NCBI RefSeq assembly: GCF_900088825.1
Contig: NZ_LT592170.1
Location: 124,001 to 188,000 of the forward strand
From: Thiomonas delicata
GTDB taxonomy: Bacteria; Pseudomonadota; Gammaproteobacteria; Burkholderiales; Burkholderiaceae_C
DNA: 64,000 nucleotides
Direction of reading: 5' to 3'
Positions 14,898-25,107 of this stretch are shown here, one piece after another. Each line of letters opens with the position of its first letter. Positions within the stretch are counted from its first letter, which is position 1. The translations under genes were made by a program, and so were the position numbers. The notes below the pieces were generated by a model. It was not told the origin of the DNA. It saw nothing but the letters and a program-made list of their open reading frames with translations, and made no database searches.

Positions 14898-16280
14898 CTA
14901 TCCCAGCACAGAAATAACCAGGCCAAGCGCGGCACAGGCCCCCACCACCTGCATGATGCCCGCACCGCCCCGCCACAAGGCGACGAATGCGCCCAGCGCG
15001 ATCAGGGCCGGCAGCACTTGGAACCCGCCCGCGAAGGGCGCCGCAGATGTGGCATGCGGCCACAACACATGCCAGGCAAAGAACAGGGCCAGATTCAGGA
15101 CCACGCCGACCACGGCGGCCGTCACGCCTGTGAGCGGCGCGGTGAAACGCAAGTCGTCGCGCGTGGCCTCCACCAGCGGGCCGCCGGCGAGAATGAACAG
15201 AAAGCAGGGCAGGAAGGTGAAAAAAGTGGCCACCACGGCACCCACCGCTCCAGCCAGCAACAGCGAGTGCGGGCCGAACACCTGGTGCGTCCAGGCGCCG
15301 ACGAAACCGACGAAGGCCACCACCATGATCAACGGCCCCGGCGTGGTTTCGCCCAGCCCCAGGCCGTCGATCATCTGCGGGCCGCTGAGCCAGTGAAAAT
15401 GCCCGACCCCGGCCTGATAGACATAAGGCAGCACGGCATAAGCGCCGCCGAAAGTGACGTAAGCGGCCTTGGTGAAGAACAGCCCCATGTCGCGCAGCGC
15501 GCCAGCGGGAAGCAGCGCGAAAGCCCCCGCCCACAGCGCCAGGAAAATGGCCAGCAGCGCGACCAGGCGCCAGGGCCGGAAGCGGGCGTGCGCGGGCGTC
15601 GGCGTGGCGTCGTCGATCAGGGCCGGGCCGTACGCGGCGTGCGCCGCGGCGTGGCCGCCGCCGATCTGGAACTTGCCCGGGATGATGCGTCCGCCGATCC
15701 AGCCGACCACCCCGGCGCTGAGCACGATGGCCGGAAACGGCAGGCCCAGCGCGAAAATGGCGATGAATGCCGCCGCCGCGATCAGCCACAGCACCCCGTT
15801 CTTCAAAGCGCGCGAGCCGATGCGCCAGACCGCGAACGCCACCACTGCCACCACTGCCGGCTTGACCCCGGCGAACGCGCCCAGCACCAGCGGCTGGTTG
15901 CCGTAGGCCATGTAGACCGCGCTCAGGCCGATGAGGATGACCAGCGAAGGCAGCACGAACAACACCCCGGCAGCGATGCCGCCGCGCGTGCGATGCAGCA
16001 GCCAGCCCATGTAGATGGCAAGTTGCGTCGCCTCCGGCCCTGGCAGCACCATGCAGTAATTGAGCGCGTGCAGAAAACGCCGCTCGGAAATCCAACGCCG
16101 ACGCTCGACCAGTTCCTGGTGCATCACCGCGATCTGCCCGGCCGGGCCGCCGAAGCTGATGAAGCCGAGCTTGAGCCAGAACAGCAGCGCTTCGGTGAAA
16201 CGCGGGCTCACAGGCGGTGCGGTGAGCGGCATGAGCGCGGACGGCGGCGAGGCGGGGGAAACGGGGTTCGGTGAACTCAT
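14898..16280 (-). CDS. chrA: Chromate transporter ChrA
   Basis: A 460-residue inner-membrane protein of the CHR family, long form with two homologous halves. The N-terminal half has FWLKLGFISFGGPAGQIAVM and LPGPEATQLAIYMGW; the C-terminal half has FFTKAAYVTFGGAYAVLPYV and GLGLGETTPGPLIMVVAFVGF. These repeated FGG and PGP motifs are the family hallmarks. It exports chromate. The start overlaps the chrB stop by four bases (ATGA), so the pair is co-translated. Longer upstream starts would run through chrB and are rejected. Confidence 0.93.
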   Translation of the reverse strand: MSSPNPVSPASPPSALMPLTAPPVSPRFTEALLFWLKLGFISFGGPAGQIAVMHQELVERRRWISERRFLHALNYCMVLPGPEATQLAIYMGWLLHRTRGGIAAGVLFVLPSLVILIGLSAVYMAYGNQPLVLGAFAGVKPAVVAVVAFAVWRIGSRALKNGVLWLIAAAAFIAIFALGLPFPAIVLSAGVVGWIGGRIIPGKFQIGGGHAAAHAAYGPALIDDATPTPAHARFRPWRLVALLAIFLALWAGAFALLPAGALRDMGLFFTKAAYVTFGGAYAVLPYVYQAGVGHFHWLSGPQMIDGLGLGETTPGPLIMVVAFVGFVGAWTHQVFGPHSLLLAGAVGAVVATFFTFLPCFLFILAGGPLVEATRDDLRFTAPLTGVTAAVVGVVLNLALFFAWHVLWPHATSAAPFAGGFQVLPALIALGAFVALWRGGAGIMQVVGACAALGLVISVLG

Positions 16281-17257
16281 CGGGGCTCCGTTTGATTGCT
16301 CTGCAGCAGCCAGTCGAACACCTTCATCGCTTCGGTCAGCAAGGCGTCGTCGTCGGGCTGGCTGACGCGCAGACCGGTCAGTAGCGCCTCGACCCCGGGA
16401 GCTTCGGCCACCTGCAAACCGCCCATATCCAGCGCATGCACCAGGGCACCCAGGCGCGCGAGCGGAGCTTCGGCGTCCAGGCCGAAGCTCGCCAGCAGGG
16501 TTTCGAAAGTGACACGGGCTCCGACATGGCTGAATGCTGCGCCGTCGAAATCGAAGCCCAGCCAATCGGGCTGGCAATCGGCAGGAGCAGCCAGCCAGAC
16601 GATGCGGGCCTGCGGGTCGATGCGGCGGCGAATCAGCCAGGCCGACGCCAGCCGATCCACCCAGGGGCGGGCGCGTGCCGCCCAGACGCGCCCCTGGTAA
16701 TCCGCCGGGTTGAGACGGACGATAGGGCCGGCAGATGCCGCATGGGGCTCGTCAGGAGTGAAATGGCGACTCAGCATCGTGCGCAAATCCTCCAGTCGTG
16801 CGCCGATTTGGCGCCGTGTTTCTCCAGCGAAATAGTCGACTGCGCAAATCTGGGCAAAGCGGCGCTCCAGCGTTTGCAGCCGTCGCTGCGCGGTGCCAAC
16901 GTCCAAGACACCCAGGCCGCTTTGCAGGTCGCGCAAGGCCGTTGCCAACGCGGCGTAATCGGAGCGACGGTCGAACAAGGCGCGTAAGGCAACGTCCTGC
17001 GCCGGATCACGGCCACTGAGATGGAAGATTTCCGCCGTACCCTTGGCGGCCAACACTGCGGCGGCGACTGTCTCCAGCGCCTGCGCATGTTCCGGTGCGT
17101 CCGGCAGCAGGTAAACACCATCGCGCAAGGTGGCGCAACCCAGCGCTTTGAGTTCGCGCCACACCCGCATGCGACCGGTGCCCGCCTTGGCGGGCAGGCT
17201 GAGGAAAAGGGCGAGCCAGGTCATGGTGTGCGCGGAATGGGGAAGCGAAAGCGACAA
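16277..17257 (-). CDS. chrB: ChrB-type chromate resistance protein / regulator
   Basis: A protein of up to 326 residues. The N-terminal half (TWLALFLSLPAKAGTGRMRV) and the C-terminal half (WAARARPWVDRLASAWLIRR; LGFDFDGAAFSHVGARVTFE) match ChrB. In known systems ChrB senses chromate and controls chrA. Two starts are possible: ATG 17257 and ATG 17224 (MTWLALFL), the latter fitting usual ChrB N-termini better. A palindrome lies just upstream at 17281-17296. Confidence 0.85.
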   Translation of the reverse strand: MSLSLPHSAHTMTWLALFLSLPAKAGTGRMRVWRELKALGCATLRDGVYLLPDAPEHAQALETVAAAVLAAKGTAEIFHLSGRDPAQDVALRALFDRRSDYAALATALRDLQSGLGVLDVGTAQRRLQTLERRFAQICAVDYFAGETRRQIGARLEDLRTMLSRHFTPDEPHAASAGPIVRLNPADYQGRVWAARARPWVDRLASAWLIRRRIDPQARIVWLAAPADCQPDWLGFDFDGAAFSHVGARVTFETLLASFGLDAEAPLARLGALVHALDMGGLQVAEAPGVEALLTGLRVSQPDDDALLTEAMKVFDWLLQSNQTEPR

Positions 17258-17280
17258 ACACGACGTTTGTAATAGTTAAT

Positions 17281-17296
17281 ACTATAACGCTATAGT
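17281..17296. promoter_or_regulatory. Palindrome in the chrB upstream region
   Basis: ACTATA-ACGC-TATAGT is a 6+4+6 palindrome in the AT-rich gap between chrB (minus) and the beta-propeller gene (plus). It is about 24 bases upstream of the longer chrB start and includes a TATAGT that could be a -10 box. It is a reasonable operator for ChrB or another chromate regulator; this is inference from position. Confidence 0.45.
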
Positions 17297-17345
17297 TGAA
17301 ACAAACATCGGATCTCCTGGCTCCTCGTCGTTGATCGGAACACTC

Positions 17346-18377
17346 ATGCAGCCCATCACCCGCTTTCTGCTTTTGCTGGTCGCGCTGCTATTGCCGAACC
17401 TTGCTAGCGGCCGCGGCAGCCCGCCCGACACCATGCAGCGCATGGCCGAAATCGTGCTGCCGGGCGCGGCGGGCCGCTTCGACTACATGGGGCTGGATGC
17501 GGCCAAGGACCGCCTGTTCATCAACCAAATGGGCGCTGGACGCACCCTGGTGTTCGACCCGCGACAGCAGCGCCTGATAGGTCAGATTGTCGGCCTGGCT
17601 GCGCCCACCGGCATCACTCTCGCTCCGGCGCTGCACCTGGCGTTCATCAGCGATCCCGGCGCTGGACTGGATCGGGTCTGGGGCGACGGCCGCGTAGTGG
17701 CGGTCAGCCTGCGCACCTTGGCAGTGGTGCAACGGTTTGCTGCGGGCGGCTTTCCCGACGGCAGCGCCTGGGTGCCGGCCTTGGGTCGATTGTTCGTTTC
17801 GAATGAGCGCGGCGGCGTGGAAACCGTCATCGGCGGTGATGCGCCCCTGCGGGTGGAACAAACCCTCGAACTTGGCGGCGAGGCAGGCAACAGCGCGTTC
17901 GACGCGGCCTCAAACCGGGTGCTGGTGAATGTGCAGTCCCGCGGCCAAATCGTCGCCATCGACCCCGAAACGATGGAGATTGAGGACCGAGTCACCCTGC
18001 CCGCGACCTGCCAGCACAACCACGGCCTGCTGGTGGACGACGCCGACCATCTGGCCTTCGTCGCCTGCGATGGCAACGCCCGCTTGTTGACCCTCGGCTT
18101 GCCCAGCCTGCGCCCGGTACAACTCAACCGCCTCGGCCGCGACCCCGACGTGCTGGCGCTTGATGCGCGGCGTCAGCGTCTGTGGGTTGCCAGCGAAAGC
18201 GGGGTGGTGAGCGTGTTCAGCATCGCTGCCGGCAAGCTGCGGACGCTGTGGCGCGGTTTCGTTGGGCCTGACGCGCATAGCGTGGCCATCGACCCGACCA
18301 CTGGTTGGGCCTGGTTCCCGCTGGCGAACGTGGGCGGCAAGCCAGTGCTACGCGCCATGTGCTTGACCATGGGTTGA
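17346..18377 (+). CDS. Secreted YncE-like beta-propeller protein
   Basis: A 343-residue protein starting MQPITRFLLLLVALLLPNLA, a clear signal peptide, followed by repeated blades of the YVTN/YncE type (for example RLFINQMGAGRTLVFDP, RVLVNVQSRGQIVAIDPET, RLWVASESGVVSVFSI). A TTG 15 bases upstream is a possible alternative start. It is divergent from chrBA. Periplasmic location is likely; ligand and function are unknown. Confidence 0.7.
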   Translation: MQPITRFLLLLVALLLPNLASGRGSPPDTMQRMAEIVLPGAAGRFDYMGLDAAKDRLFINQMGAGRTLVFDPRQQRLIGQIVGLAAPTGITLAPALHLAFISDPGAGLDRVWGDGRVVAVSLRTLAVVQRFAAGGFPDGSAWVPALGRLFVSNERGGVETVIGGDAPLRVEQTLELGGEAGNSAFDAASNRVLVNVQSRGQIVAIDPETMEIEDRVTLPATCQHNHGLLVDDADHLAFVACDGNARLLTLGLPSLRPVQLNRLGRDPDVLALDARRQRLWVASESGVVSVFSIAAGKLRTLWRGFVGPDAHSVAIDPTTGWAWFPLANVGGKPVLRAMCLTMG

Positions 18378-18405
18378 TCCTGCGAACGCCCTTTGCACGC
18401 AAAAC

Positions 18406-18705
18406 TCACAACACCACGGCGACCATCGGATGGGAGGTCAGCGCCGTGTAAAGCGCGTCAAGCTGGGCGCGGCTGGTGGCGCGGATGGTGCAGGTGCAGC
18501 TGAGGTAGTTGCGTCCGCTGGACGGGCGCAGTTCCACGCTGGCGGGGTTGAAGTCGGGCGCGTGCTGCAGGACCACGGCGATCACCGCATCGGCAAAACC
18601 ATCGGCATTGCGGCCCATGATCTTGATGGGAAAGTCGCTGGGATATTCGATCAAGCTGGCTTCCGGCTTGGAGGTCAGTTGGCTCGCGGACTTGAGGGTG
18701 TTCAT
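18406..18705 (-). CDS. ybeD: DUF493 (YbeD) family protein
   Basis: A 99-residue ACT-like-fold protein starting MNTLKSASQLTSKPEASLIE, followed by YPSDFPIKIMGRNADGFADAV and ending SHPMVAVVL, the usual YbeD pattern. In relatives the gene sits between a D-amino-acid aminotransferase gene and lipB; the aminotransferase is present upstream, but lipB does not follow. The start is placed at the Met that matches the family; an in-frame ATG lies 24 bases upstream. Function is unknown. Confidence 0.85.
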   Translation of the reverse strand: MNTLKSASQLTSKPEASLIEYPSDFPIKIMGRNADGFADAVIAVVLQHAPDFNPASVELRPSSGRNYLSCTCTIRATSRAQLDALYTALTSHPMVAVVL

Positions 18706-18949
18706 GATGGCAGTGGCCCGGCGCCGCATCTTCAGTGGGCAGGGCGCGGAAAGACTCGAATGCGTCGATTGTCCCCCAGATCACGCGCCACAACCGGCAT
18801 GGGGATTCCTGACGGTCGGCGGTGTTGTCCCGGGACAACGGCCAGGTCCTGCAAGCAAACCGGCCTGGGCCGCCTCGCAAGAAAACGCCGGGCGGCTCCC
18901 AAGCGTTCTTGAGTCCCAACGGGCGGGGTGGGGTGCCGAACCTGGTGAC

Positions 18950-19801
18950 TCAGACGGTCTGTTTCGCCGCCTGATAAGCGGCGTGCAGCGCGGCATAGAC
19001 CGGGCCGGGGCGCCCCGTGGCCACAGCGCGTCCGTCGAGCGTGGTGACCGCGAGAACCTCCTTGGTCGCCGAGCTGAGAAGAATCTCGTCGGCACAACGC
19101 AGCTCCCACTCCGCCACCGGGCGACGCTCCAGGGGCACGCCGGCGACTTGCGCCAGTTCGTCCATCAGCCCCACGCGCACGCCCTCGAGCTTGAGGTTGT
19201 CCATCGGCGGACACACCAGGCGGCCATGGCGCACCAGCCACACATTCGAGGCCGAAGCCTCGGTGAGCCAGCCATCCCGGATCAGAATGGTTTCCTGCGC
19301 GCCGAGTTCGGCCGAAGCCTGCCGCGCCAGCACATTGCCGAGCAGCGCGATGCTCTTGATGTGCGCGCGCAGCCAGCGCGTGTCGGGCAGGGTGATGCAG
19401 GCTGCGCCCTGCTCGCGCAAGGCCTGCGGCACGTGCGGAAAAGGAAAGCTGTAGGCGAACACCGTCGGCGCGGTCGCATCCTTGGGGAAGGCGTGGTCAC
19501 GCCGGGCCACGCCGCGCGTGATCTGGATGTAGATGCATTGATCGGCGGGATCGTTATCCGCCAGCAGGCGCGTCACCAGGGCCCGCCAGGCCTCGCGCCC
19601 GAGCGGGTCCGCCATGCCGATCTCGCGCAGCGAGCGGCCAAGGCGGGCGATGTGCTGCTCGAACCGGAAGGGGCGGCGGGCATAAGCCGGCACCACCTCG
19701 TACACGCCGTCGCCGAAGATAAAGCCGCGATCGAGCACGGACACGCGGGCCTGGTCCAGCGGCAGGTAGTCGCCATTGAGGTGGCAGATGGATTCGCGCA
19801 T
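18950..19801 (-). CDS. dat: D-amino-acid aminotransferase (class IV PLP enzyme)
   Basis: A 283-residue fold-type IV aminotransferase. It has LDRGFIFGDGVYEVVPAY near the N-terminus, the PLP lysine in HIKSIALLGNVLA, and DGWLTEASASNVWLV and DEILLSSATKEVLAVTTLDG in the cofactor-binding half. It interconverts D-amino acids and 2-oxo acids, for example supplying D-Glu or D-Ala. It starts 12 bases after the response regulator gene and about 245 bases before ybeD on the same strand. D-specificity is inferred from family resemblance. Confidence 0.85.
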   Translation of the reverse strand: MRESICHLNGDYLPLDQARVSVLDRGFIFGDGVYEVVPAYARRPFRFEQHIARLGRSLREIGMADPLGREAWRALVTRLLADNDPADQCIYIQITRGVARRDHAFPKDATAPTVFAYSFPFPHVPQALREQGAACITLPDTRWLRAHIKSIALLGNVLARQASAELGAQETILIRDGWLTEASASNVWLVRHGRLVCPPMDNLKLEGVRVGLMDELAQVAGVPLERRPVAEWELRCADEILLSSATKEVLAVTTLDGRAVATGRPGPVYAALHAAYQAAKQTV

Positions 19802-19813
19802 CTTGTGCCGTTG

Positions 19814-20599
19814 TCAGCGCACCAGGCCGCGGCGCGCCGCCTCCAGCGCGGCCTCGGCGCGCGAGGAGATGTCGAGCTTGCGGTAGATTTGCTTCACGTA
19901 GTCGGCCACGGTGTGACGCGACAAGCCCAGTTGCAGCGCGATCTCGGGCAGGGTGTAGCCCTTGCCCACACGCTGCAACACCTCGGTTTCGCGCTCGGTC
20001 AGCACCACCTCGGGCTCCTCCACCATGCCGGGCCGGGCGTTGGCCTGGGGGCTGAGGTAACGCGCCAAGTCCTGTGGATCGGTCGGCGGGTTGCCGCCCA
20101 CGTCGGTCACGCGGCGGCCCCATTTCACGGGATTGCCCTGGCCATCGGTCTGGCTGACAGCCTGCTTGATCGCCGTGAAGTGCTGCAGCATGCGGCGGGC
20201 GATGGTGGAGCTCAGCGGCGGCTCGCCTTCCTGGATGCGCCGCAACTGCGCCACCAACTCGATCTCGGGACGATCCTTGAGCACGTAGCCGAACGCGCCG
20301 GCCTGCAGCGCGGGAAACAAGTGGGAGTCGTCATCGAACATCGTGACGACCACCCCGCGCGCTTCGGGCTGGTTGGTGTGAAGGAAGCGCAACACGTCCA
20401 GCCCGCTGCCGTCCGGCAGGCCGAAATCGATCAGGGCCAACTCAATGGGGCGGGAACGGATCAGGGTTTCGGCCTGCGCGCGCGTGCTGGCTTCGCACAC
20501 GGGCAGATCGGGCAAAACCTGGCTCAGCAGGCGCGCCAATGCGGTCCGCGACTCTGGCAAATCTTCGACGATCAGGGTGCAACGCGAACCTTGGGGCAT
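19814..20599 (-). CDS. NarL/LuxR-type response regulator
   Basis: A 261-residue two-domain regulator. The receiver domain has the acidic pair in IVEDLPES (E12, D13), phospho-acceptor D58 in LIDFGLPDGSG and K in VLKDRPE. A longer than usual linker (about 70 residues) leads to a LuxR HTH: LTERETEVLQRVGKGYTLPE, then LSRHTVADYVKQIYRKL. The start MPQGSRCTLIVED is chosen because the receiver begins right after it; the upstream open frame overlaps phoH on the other strand. No cognate histidine kinase is nearby. Confidence 0.88.
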   Translation of the reverse strand: MPQGSRCTLIVEDLPESRTALARLLSQVLPDLPVCEASTRAQAETLIRSRPIELALIDFGLPDGSGLDVLRFLHTNQPEARGVVVTMFDDDSHLFPALQAGAFGYVLKDRPEIELVAQLRRIQEGEPPLSSTIARRMLQHFTAIKQAVSQTDGQGNPVKWGRRVTDVGGNPPTDPQDLARYLSPQANARPGMVEEPEVVLTERETEVLQRVGKGYTLPEIALQLGLSRHTVADYVKQIYRKLDISSRAEAALEAARRGLVR

Positions 20600-20683
20600 G
20601 GGCAGTGTGCAGAAAGATCGGGATACGTAGGGGATGCGTAAGCATCCGATTGTAAGGACGGCGCACAGCCACCCCCAAACCCC

Positions 20684-21856
20684 ATGCGCCAGACCGGCTT
20701 GCCGCACAATGTGGCCTCGATGCCGGGCCGGCATCAGCTCACCGGATGCGACACACCCTTGATTCTTCGACACCAGTTCTCGCCTGCCGACAACGTCCGG
20801 CTCGCCCATTTGTGCGGGCCTCTGGACGAAAACCTGCGGCAAATCGAAATCGCTTTCGACATCGCCATCCGCCATCGTGAGCAGCATTTCACGCTGGAAG
20901 GCGCGCGCGCGCGTTCGGCGCTGGCCCTGTTGCAGGCCTTGTGGCTGCGTGCCGAGCGGCCGCTGAACCTGGACGACATCCAGCTCGAACTCACCCAGGC
21001 CGCGCAGGGACAGGAGCCGCAACTGCAAACGGCGGACGACGAGCCCGTGCTGCACACCCGGCGCGCCGGCCTGCATGGACGCACCGCGCACCAGAGCGAA
21101 TACATCCGCAACATCCTCGGCCACGACCTGACCCTCGGCCTGGGACCGGCCGGCACCGGCAAGACCTTCCTGGCCGTGGCCTGCGCGGTGGACGCCCTGG
21201 AGCGCAACGCGGTGCAGCGCCTGGTGCTCACGCGCCCGGCGGTGGAGGCCGGGGAGCGCCTGGGTTTTCTGCCCGGGGATCTGGCGCAGAAAATCGATCC
21301 CTATCTGCGCCCGCTGTACGACGCGCTCTACGACCTGCTCGGCTTCGAGTCGACGCAAAAGTTGTTCGAGCGCGGCACCATCGAGATCGCGCCGCTGGCC
21401 TTCATGCGCGGGCGCACGATCAACAGCGCCTTCATCATCCTCGACGAGGCGCAGAACACCACGCCCGAGCAGATGAAGATGTTCCTCACCCGCATCGGCT
21501 TCGGCTCGCGCGCCGTCATCACCGGCGACCTGAGCCAGGTCGACCTGCCGCGCGGCGCGCAAAGCGGCCTCACGCAAGCCGAGCGCATCCTGCGCGGCGT
21601 GCGCGGAGTGGCCGTCACCCGCTTCACCACGGTGGACGTGGTGCGCCATCCGCTGGTCGCGCGCATCGTCGAAGCCTACGAGCGGGCCGAGAGCCAGGCC
21701 CAGGCCGAAGAAGCACGGCCAGACCGGCGCGCGCGCCCCGTGGCGGCGCAACGCAGACCGCGCAGCGCGCCCGAACCGGCCGCAACAGCGGTCCCCGAAA
21801 CCGACGACGCGCCAGCGCCTCGCCAAACCCGCGCACGCCGCAAGCCCCCCGCCTGA
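20684..21856 (+). CDS. ybeZ: PhoH-like ATPase (YbeZ)
   Basis: A 390-residue cytoplasmic ATPase with Walker A GPAGTGKT (154-161), Walker [12 protein letters not shown] and the PhoH stretches [19 protein letters not shown] and [14 protein letters not shown]. The N-terminal KH-like region is present. The C-terminal 50 residues are Arg/Pro/Ala rich and low complexity. The gene lies eight bases before ybeY, the usual pairing; the two proteins are linked to ribosome and RNA maturation. A later ATG at 20720 could be the true start. Confidence 0.92.
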   Translation: MRQTGLPHNVASMPGRHQLTGCDTPLILRHQFSPADNVRLAHLCGPLDENLRQIEIAFDIAIRHREQHFTLEGARARSALALLQALWLRAERPLNLDDIQLELTQAAQGQEPQLQTADDEPVLHTRRAGLHGRTAHQSEYIRNILGHDLTLGLGPAGTGKTFLAVACAVDALERNAVQRLVLTRPAVEAGERLGFLPGDLAQKIDPYLRPLYDALYDLLGFESTQKLFERGTIEIAPLAFMRGRTINSAFIILDEAQNTTPEQMKMFLTRIGFGSRAVITGDLSQVDLPRGAQSGLTQAERILRGVRGVAVTRFTTVDVVRHPLVARIVEAYERAESQAQAEEARPDRRARPVAAQRRPRSAPEPAATAVPETDDAPAPRQTRARRKPPA

Positions 21857-21864
21857 GCCGCCGC

Positions 21865-22353
21865 ATGCGCGCCCCGCCCCCTGCCCTGCGTCTCTCGGTG
21901 CAGTTCGCCAGCGCCGCGCACCGCGCCGAACTGCCCCGTCACCGGCTCGCGCGCTGGGTGCGCGCGGCGCTGCGCGCCGGCCCCGCCGAGCCTGGCTTGC
22001 GCGACGCCGCTTCGCCAGACGCCGCTGCGGAGATCACCCTGCGATTCGTGACCGCCGACGAAGGCCGCGAGCTCAACCGCAGCTACCGCGGCAAGGACTA
22101 CGCCACCAATGTGCTGACCTTCGACTACCAGCCCTGGCCACCGGCGGCCGACATCGTGCTGTGCGACGCCGTGGTCGCGCGCGAGGCCGCCGAGCAGGGC
22201 AAGCCCCTGCAGGCGCATTACGCCCACATGGTTCTGCACGGCGTGCTGCATGCCATGGGCTGGGATCACGAAAACGAAGCCGACGCCGAACGCATGGAAG
22301 CCGCCGAACGCGAACTGTTGCGCACGCTCGGTTTTGCCGATCCCTATGCCTGA
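21865..22353 (+). CDS. ybeY: Endoribonuclease YbeY
   Basis: A 162-residue single-domain metalloprotein with the zinc signature [16 protein letters not shown] (H-x3-H-x5-H) near residue 126 and [15 protein letters not shown] earlier. YbeY is needed for 16S rRNA 3' maturation and late 70S quality control. It follows phoH directly. ybeX/corC, often between ybeY and lnt, is missing. Confidence 0.93.
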   Translation: MRAPPPALRLSVQFASAAHRAELPRHRLARWVRAALRAGPAEPGLRDAASPDAAAEITLRFVTADEGRELNRSYRGKDYATNVLTFDYQPWPPAADIVLCDAVVAREAAEQGKPLQAHYAHMVLHGVLHAMGWDHENEADAERMEAAERELLRTLGFADPYA

Positions 22354-22434
22354 GAAACGCCCCGCCCTGCCCGATCACCCGCCGTCCATCCGCCTCTGGA
22401 GCGGCCGCCGCCGTTTGTCGCAAGGAGTCCGGCC

Positions 22435-24009
22435 ATGAAACCGAATCTCGCTGCCACCCGCTGGCGAGGCCTGTCCTCCGCCCTGCTCGCCCTGCTGCTG
22501 GGCCTGGCGCTGGCGCAAACCTTCGGCCGGCCCCGGTTCGGTCCGTTCTCGGTCCTGGCACTGGCCATTTTCATCGCGCTGCTGTGGCGCACGCCCGCCG
22601 CCAGCGCCACAGCGCGCGCCCGGCGCGGCGCCGCACTGGGCCTGGCGTTCGGCCTGGGCTGGTTCGCCGGCGGCGTGTGGTGGCTCTATATCAGCATGGC
22701 CGTCTACGGCGGCATGCCGCCGCCCCTTGCAGGGGGCGCGGTGCTGCTGTTCAGCGCCTACCTGGCCATCTACCCGGCCCTCGCCAGCGCTCTCGCCGCG
22801 GCGCTGGCCCCGCCCGCAGCGCGGCAGCCCTGGCACGCGCTGCGCGCGCTCGGCGCGGCGCTGGCCTTCGCCGGGGCCTGGGCGCTGTCGGAAGTGCTGC
22901 GCGGCACCGTGTTCACCGGCTTTCCCTGGCTGGCGCTGGGTTACGCGCAGGTGGGCAACCCGCTGGCGGGCTATGCGCCCATCCTCGGCATGTACGGCGT
23001 GGATTTCGCCGCCGCGCTGACCGCCGCGCTGCTGGCCCTGCTCACCCAGGTGAGTCTGCGCGGCGCCGGGTTGAGCGTGGCACTGATGCTGGCGCTGACC
23101 GCCGGCGGCCAGCAGCTCGCCAAGGTGCGCTGGACCCACCCCGAAGGCCCGCAACTCACGGTGGCGCTGTTGCAGGGCGACGTGCCGCAGAGCGAGAAAT
23201 TCCGCCCGGAGCGGCTCAAACCCACGCTCGACCTGTACGGCGACTGGCTCACCACGCTGCGCGCCGACCTCATCGTCACGCCCGAAACCGCGGTGCCCGT
23301 GCTGCCCGAGGATCTGCCGCCAAGCTATCTGCGCGCCCTGACTTCCGCGTTGATGGCGCACCACGCCCATGCCCTGCTCGGCATCCCGCTCACGCGCGGC
23401 GCCGACCAATACACCAACAGCGTGCTGGGCCTCGGCGGGGCCCAGCCCTACCGCTACGACAAGGCGCACCTGGTGCCGTTCGGCGAATTCATTCCCTACG
23501 GCTTCCACTGGTTCGTGCGTCTGATGGACATGCCGCTGGGCGATTTCGCGCGCGGCACGCTGGACCAGCCTTCGTTCGACGTGCATGGCGTGAAGGTGGC
23601 CCCCACCATCTGCTACGAGGACTTGTTCGGCGAACAACTCGCGCAGCGCTTCCGCGATCCCCGGCAGGCGCCGAACATCATCGCCAACCTGACCAATCTG
23701 GCCTGGTTCGGCGACACCATCGTCATTCCGCAACATCTGGAAATCGCCCGCATGCGCTCGCTGGAATTCCAGCTGCCCACGATACGCGCCACCAACACCG
23801 GGGCCACCGCCATCCTCGACGCGCAGGGCCGCGTGCAGGCCATGCTGCAGCCCTACACCGTGGGCGTGCTGAGCGGCCACGTGCAGGGCTACGCGGGACT
23901 CACGCCCTTCGCCTGGCTGGCCTCGCGCTACGGCTATCTGCCCATCGTCGGCCTGAGCCTGCTCGCGCTCGCGGCGGGCGCGGCGCTGGCGCGCAAGCGG
24001 GCTTCTTAA
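22435..24009 (+). CDS. lnt: Apolipoprotein N-acyltransferase
   Basis: A 524-residue inner-membrane enzyme that adds the third acyl chain to lipoproteins. Several N-terminal membrane helices precede a nitrilase domain. The catalytic triad is visible: Glu in [14 protein letters not shown], Lys in [16 protein letters not shown] and Cys in [12 protein letters not shown] final C-terminal helix is present. A good RBS (AAGGAG) precedes the ATG. It continues the plus-strand housekeeping run. Confidence 0.95.
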   Translation: MKPNLAATRWRGLSSALLALLLGLALAQTFGRPRFGPFSVLALAIFIALLWRTPAASATARARRGAALGLAFGLGWFAGGVWWLYISMAVYGGMPPPLAGGAVLLFSAYLAIYPALASALAAALAPPAARQPWHALRALGAALAFAGAWALSEVLRGTVFTGFPWLALGYAQVGNPLAGYAPILGMYGVDFAAALTAALLALLTQVSLRGAGLSVALMLALTAGGQQLAKVRWTHPEGPQLTVALLQGDVPQSEKFRPERLKPTLDLYGDWLTTLRADLIVTPETAVPVLPEDLPPSYLRALTSALMAHHAHALLGIPLTRGADQYTNSVLGLGGAQPYRYDKAHLVPFGEFIPYGFHWFVRLMDMPLGDFARGTLDQPSFDVHGVKVAPTICYEDLFGEQLAQRFRDPRQAPNIIANLTNLAWFGDTIVIPQHLEIARMRSLEFQLPTIRATNTGATAILDAQGRVQAMLQPYTVGVLSGHVQGYAGLTPFAWLASRYGYLPIVGLSLLALAAGAALARKRAS

Positions 24010-24080
24010 AATCGCAATTTCATCTCCGAACCGACGCGCCGTCTTCCGTGTGGTGCTTCGAGCCTTTCAAACGCCCGCTC

Positions 24081-25025
24081 ATGCTCACTTTCCAACAGAT
24101 CATCCTCACCCTGCAGCGCTACTGGGCCGAGCAGGGCTGCGCCCTGCTGCAGCCCTACGACATGGAAGTGGGCGCCGGCACCAGTCACACCGCCACCTTC
24201 CTGCGCGCCATCGGCCCCGAACCGTGGAGCGCGGCCTATGTGCAGCCCAGCCGGCGCCCGAAGGATGGGCGCTACGGCGACAACCCCAACCGCCTGCAGC
24301 ACTACTACCAGTTCCAGGTGGTGCTCAAGCCCGCGCCGGCCAACATTCTGGATCTGTACCTGGGCAGCCTGCGCGCACTGGGTTTCGACCTGCGCGCCAA
24401 CGACATCCGCTTCGTCGAGGACGACTGGGAGAACCCCACGCTGGGCGCCTGGGGGCTGGGCTGGGAAGTGTGGCTCAACGGCATGGAGGTCACCCAGTTC
24501 ACCTACTTCCAGCAGGTGGGCGGCATCGACTGCAAGCCCCTCACCGGCGAGATCACCTACGGCCTGGAGCGTCTGGCCATGTACCTGCAGGGCGTGCAAA
24601 GCGTGTACGACCTGGTGTGGACCGAAACGATGGTCAACGGCACCAAGCGCCCGCTGCTCTACCGCGACGTCTATCACCAGAACGAGGTGGAGCAGAGCGC
24701 GTACAACTTCGAGCACAGCGACGTGGACTTCCTGCTGCAGGCCTTCGGCGCCCACGAGCGCCAGGCCAAGCACCTGATGGGCGCGCAGCTGGCCCTGCCC
24801 GCCTACGAGCAGGTGCTCAAATGCGCCCACACCTTCAACCTGCTGGACGCGCGCGGCGCGATCTCGGTCACCGAACGCGCCGCCTACATCGGCCGCATCC
24901 GCAACCTGGCACGCGGCGTGGCGCAGGAATACCTCGACAGCCGCGCCCGCCTCGGTTTCCCGATGGCGCCGAAACCCTGGGCCGACGAGGTCCTGGCGCA
25001 GCTGGCGCAGAAAAAAGCCGCGTGA
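24081..25025 (+). CDS. glyQ: Glycyl-tRNA synthetase alpha subunit
   Basis: A 314-residue class II synthetase subunit of the bacterial alpha2beta2 type. It starts [20 protein letters not shown] and has motif 2-type sequence [20 protein letters not shown] and motif 3-type [15 protein letters not shown]. The alpha subunit holds the active site for glycine activation. An open frame extends far upstream in the same phase but runs through lnt; the start is set by family homology. Confidence 0.96.
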   Translation: MLTFQQIILTLQRYWAEQGCALLQPYDMEVGAGTSHTATFLRAIGPEPWSAAYVQPSRRPKDGRYGDNPNRLQHYYQFQVVLKPAPANILDLYLGSLRALGFDLRANDIRFVEDDWENPTLGAWGLGWEVWLNGMEVTQFTYFQQVGGIDCKPLTGEITYGLERLAMYLQGVQSVYDLVWTETMVNGTKRPLLYRDVYHQNEVEQSAYNFEHSDVDFLLQAFGAHERQAKHLMGAQLALPAYEQVLKCAHTFNLLDARGAISVTERAAYIGRIRNLARGVAQEYLDSRARLGFPMAPKPWADEVLAQLAQKKAA

Positions 25026-25107
25026 TCCCTACCCAGACGCTCCAAGCGCCGAGGACTGTGGCCCTTGCGCGCCAAGCCCGGCCAGCCCCGGCCCCGACCA
25101 TCACACC

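Noticed and set aside
14826-16274. Plus-strand 482-residue frame opposite chrA
   Set aside because: Composition is low-complexity Arg/Gln/His; chrA on the other strand is certain.
18509-20641. Plus-strand 710-residue frame opposite dat and the response regulator
   Set aside because: Shadow frame; both minus-strand genes have clear motifs.
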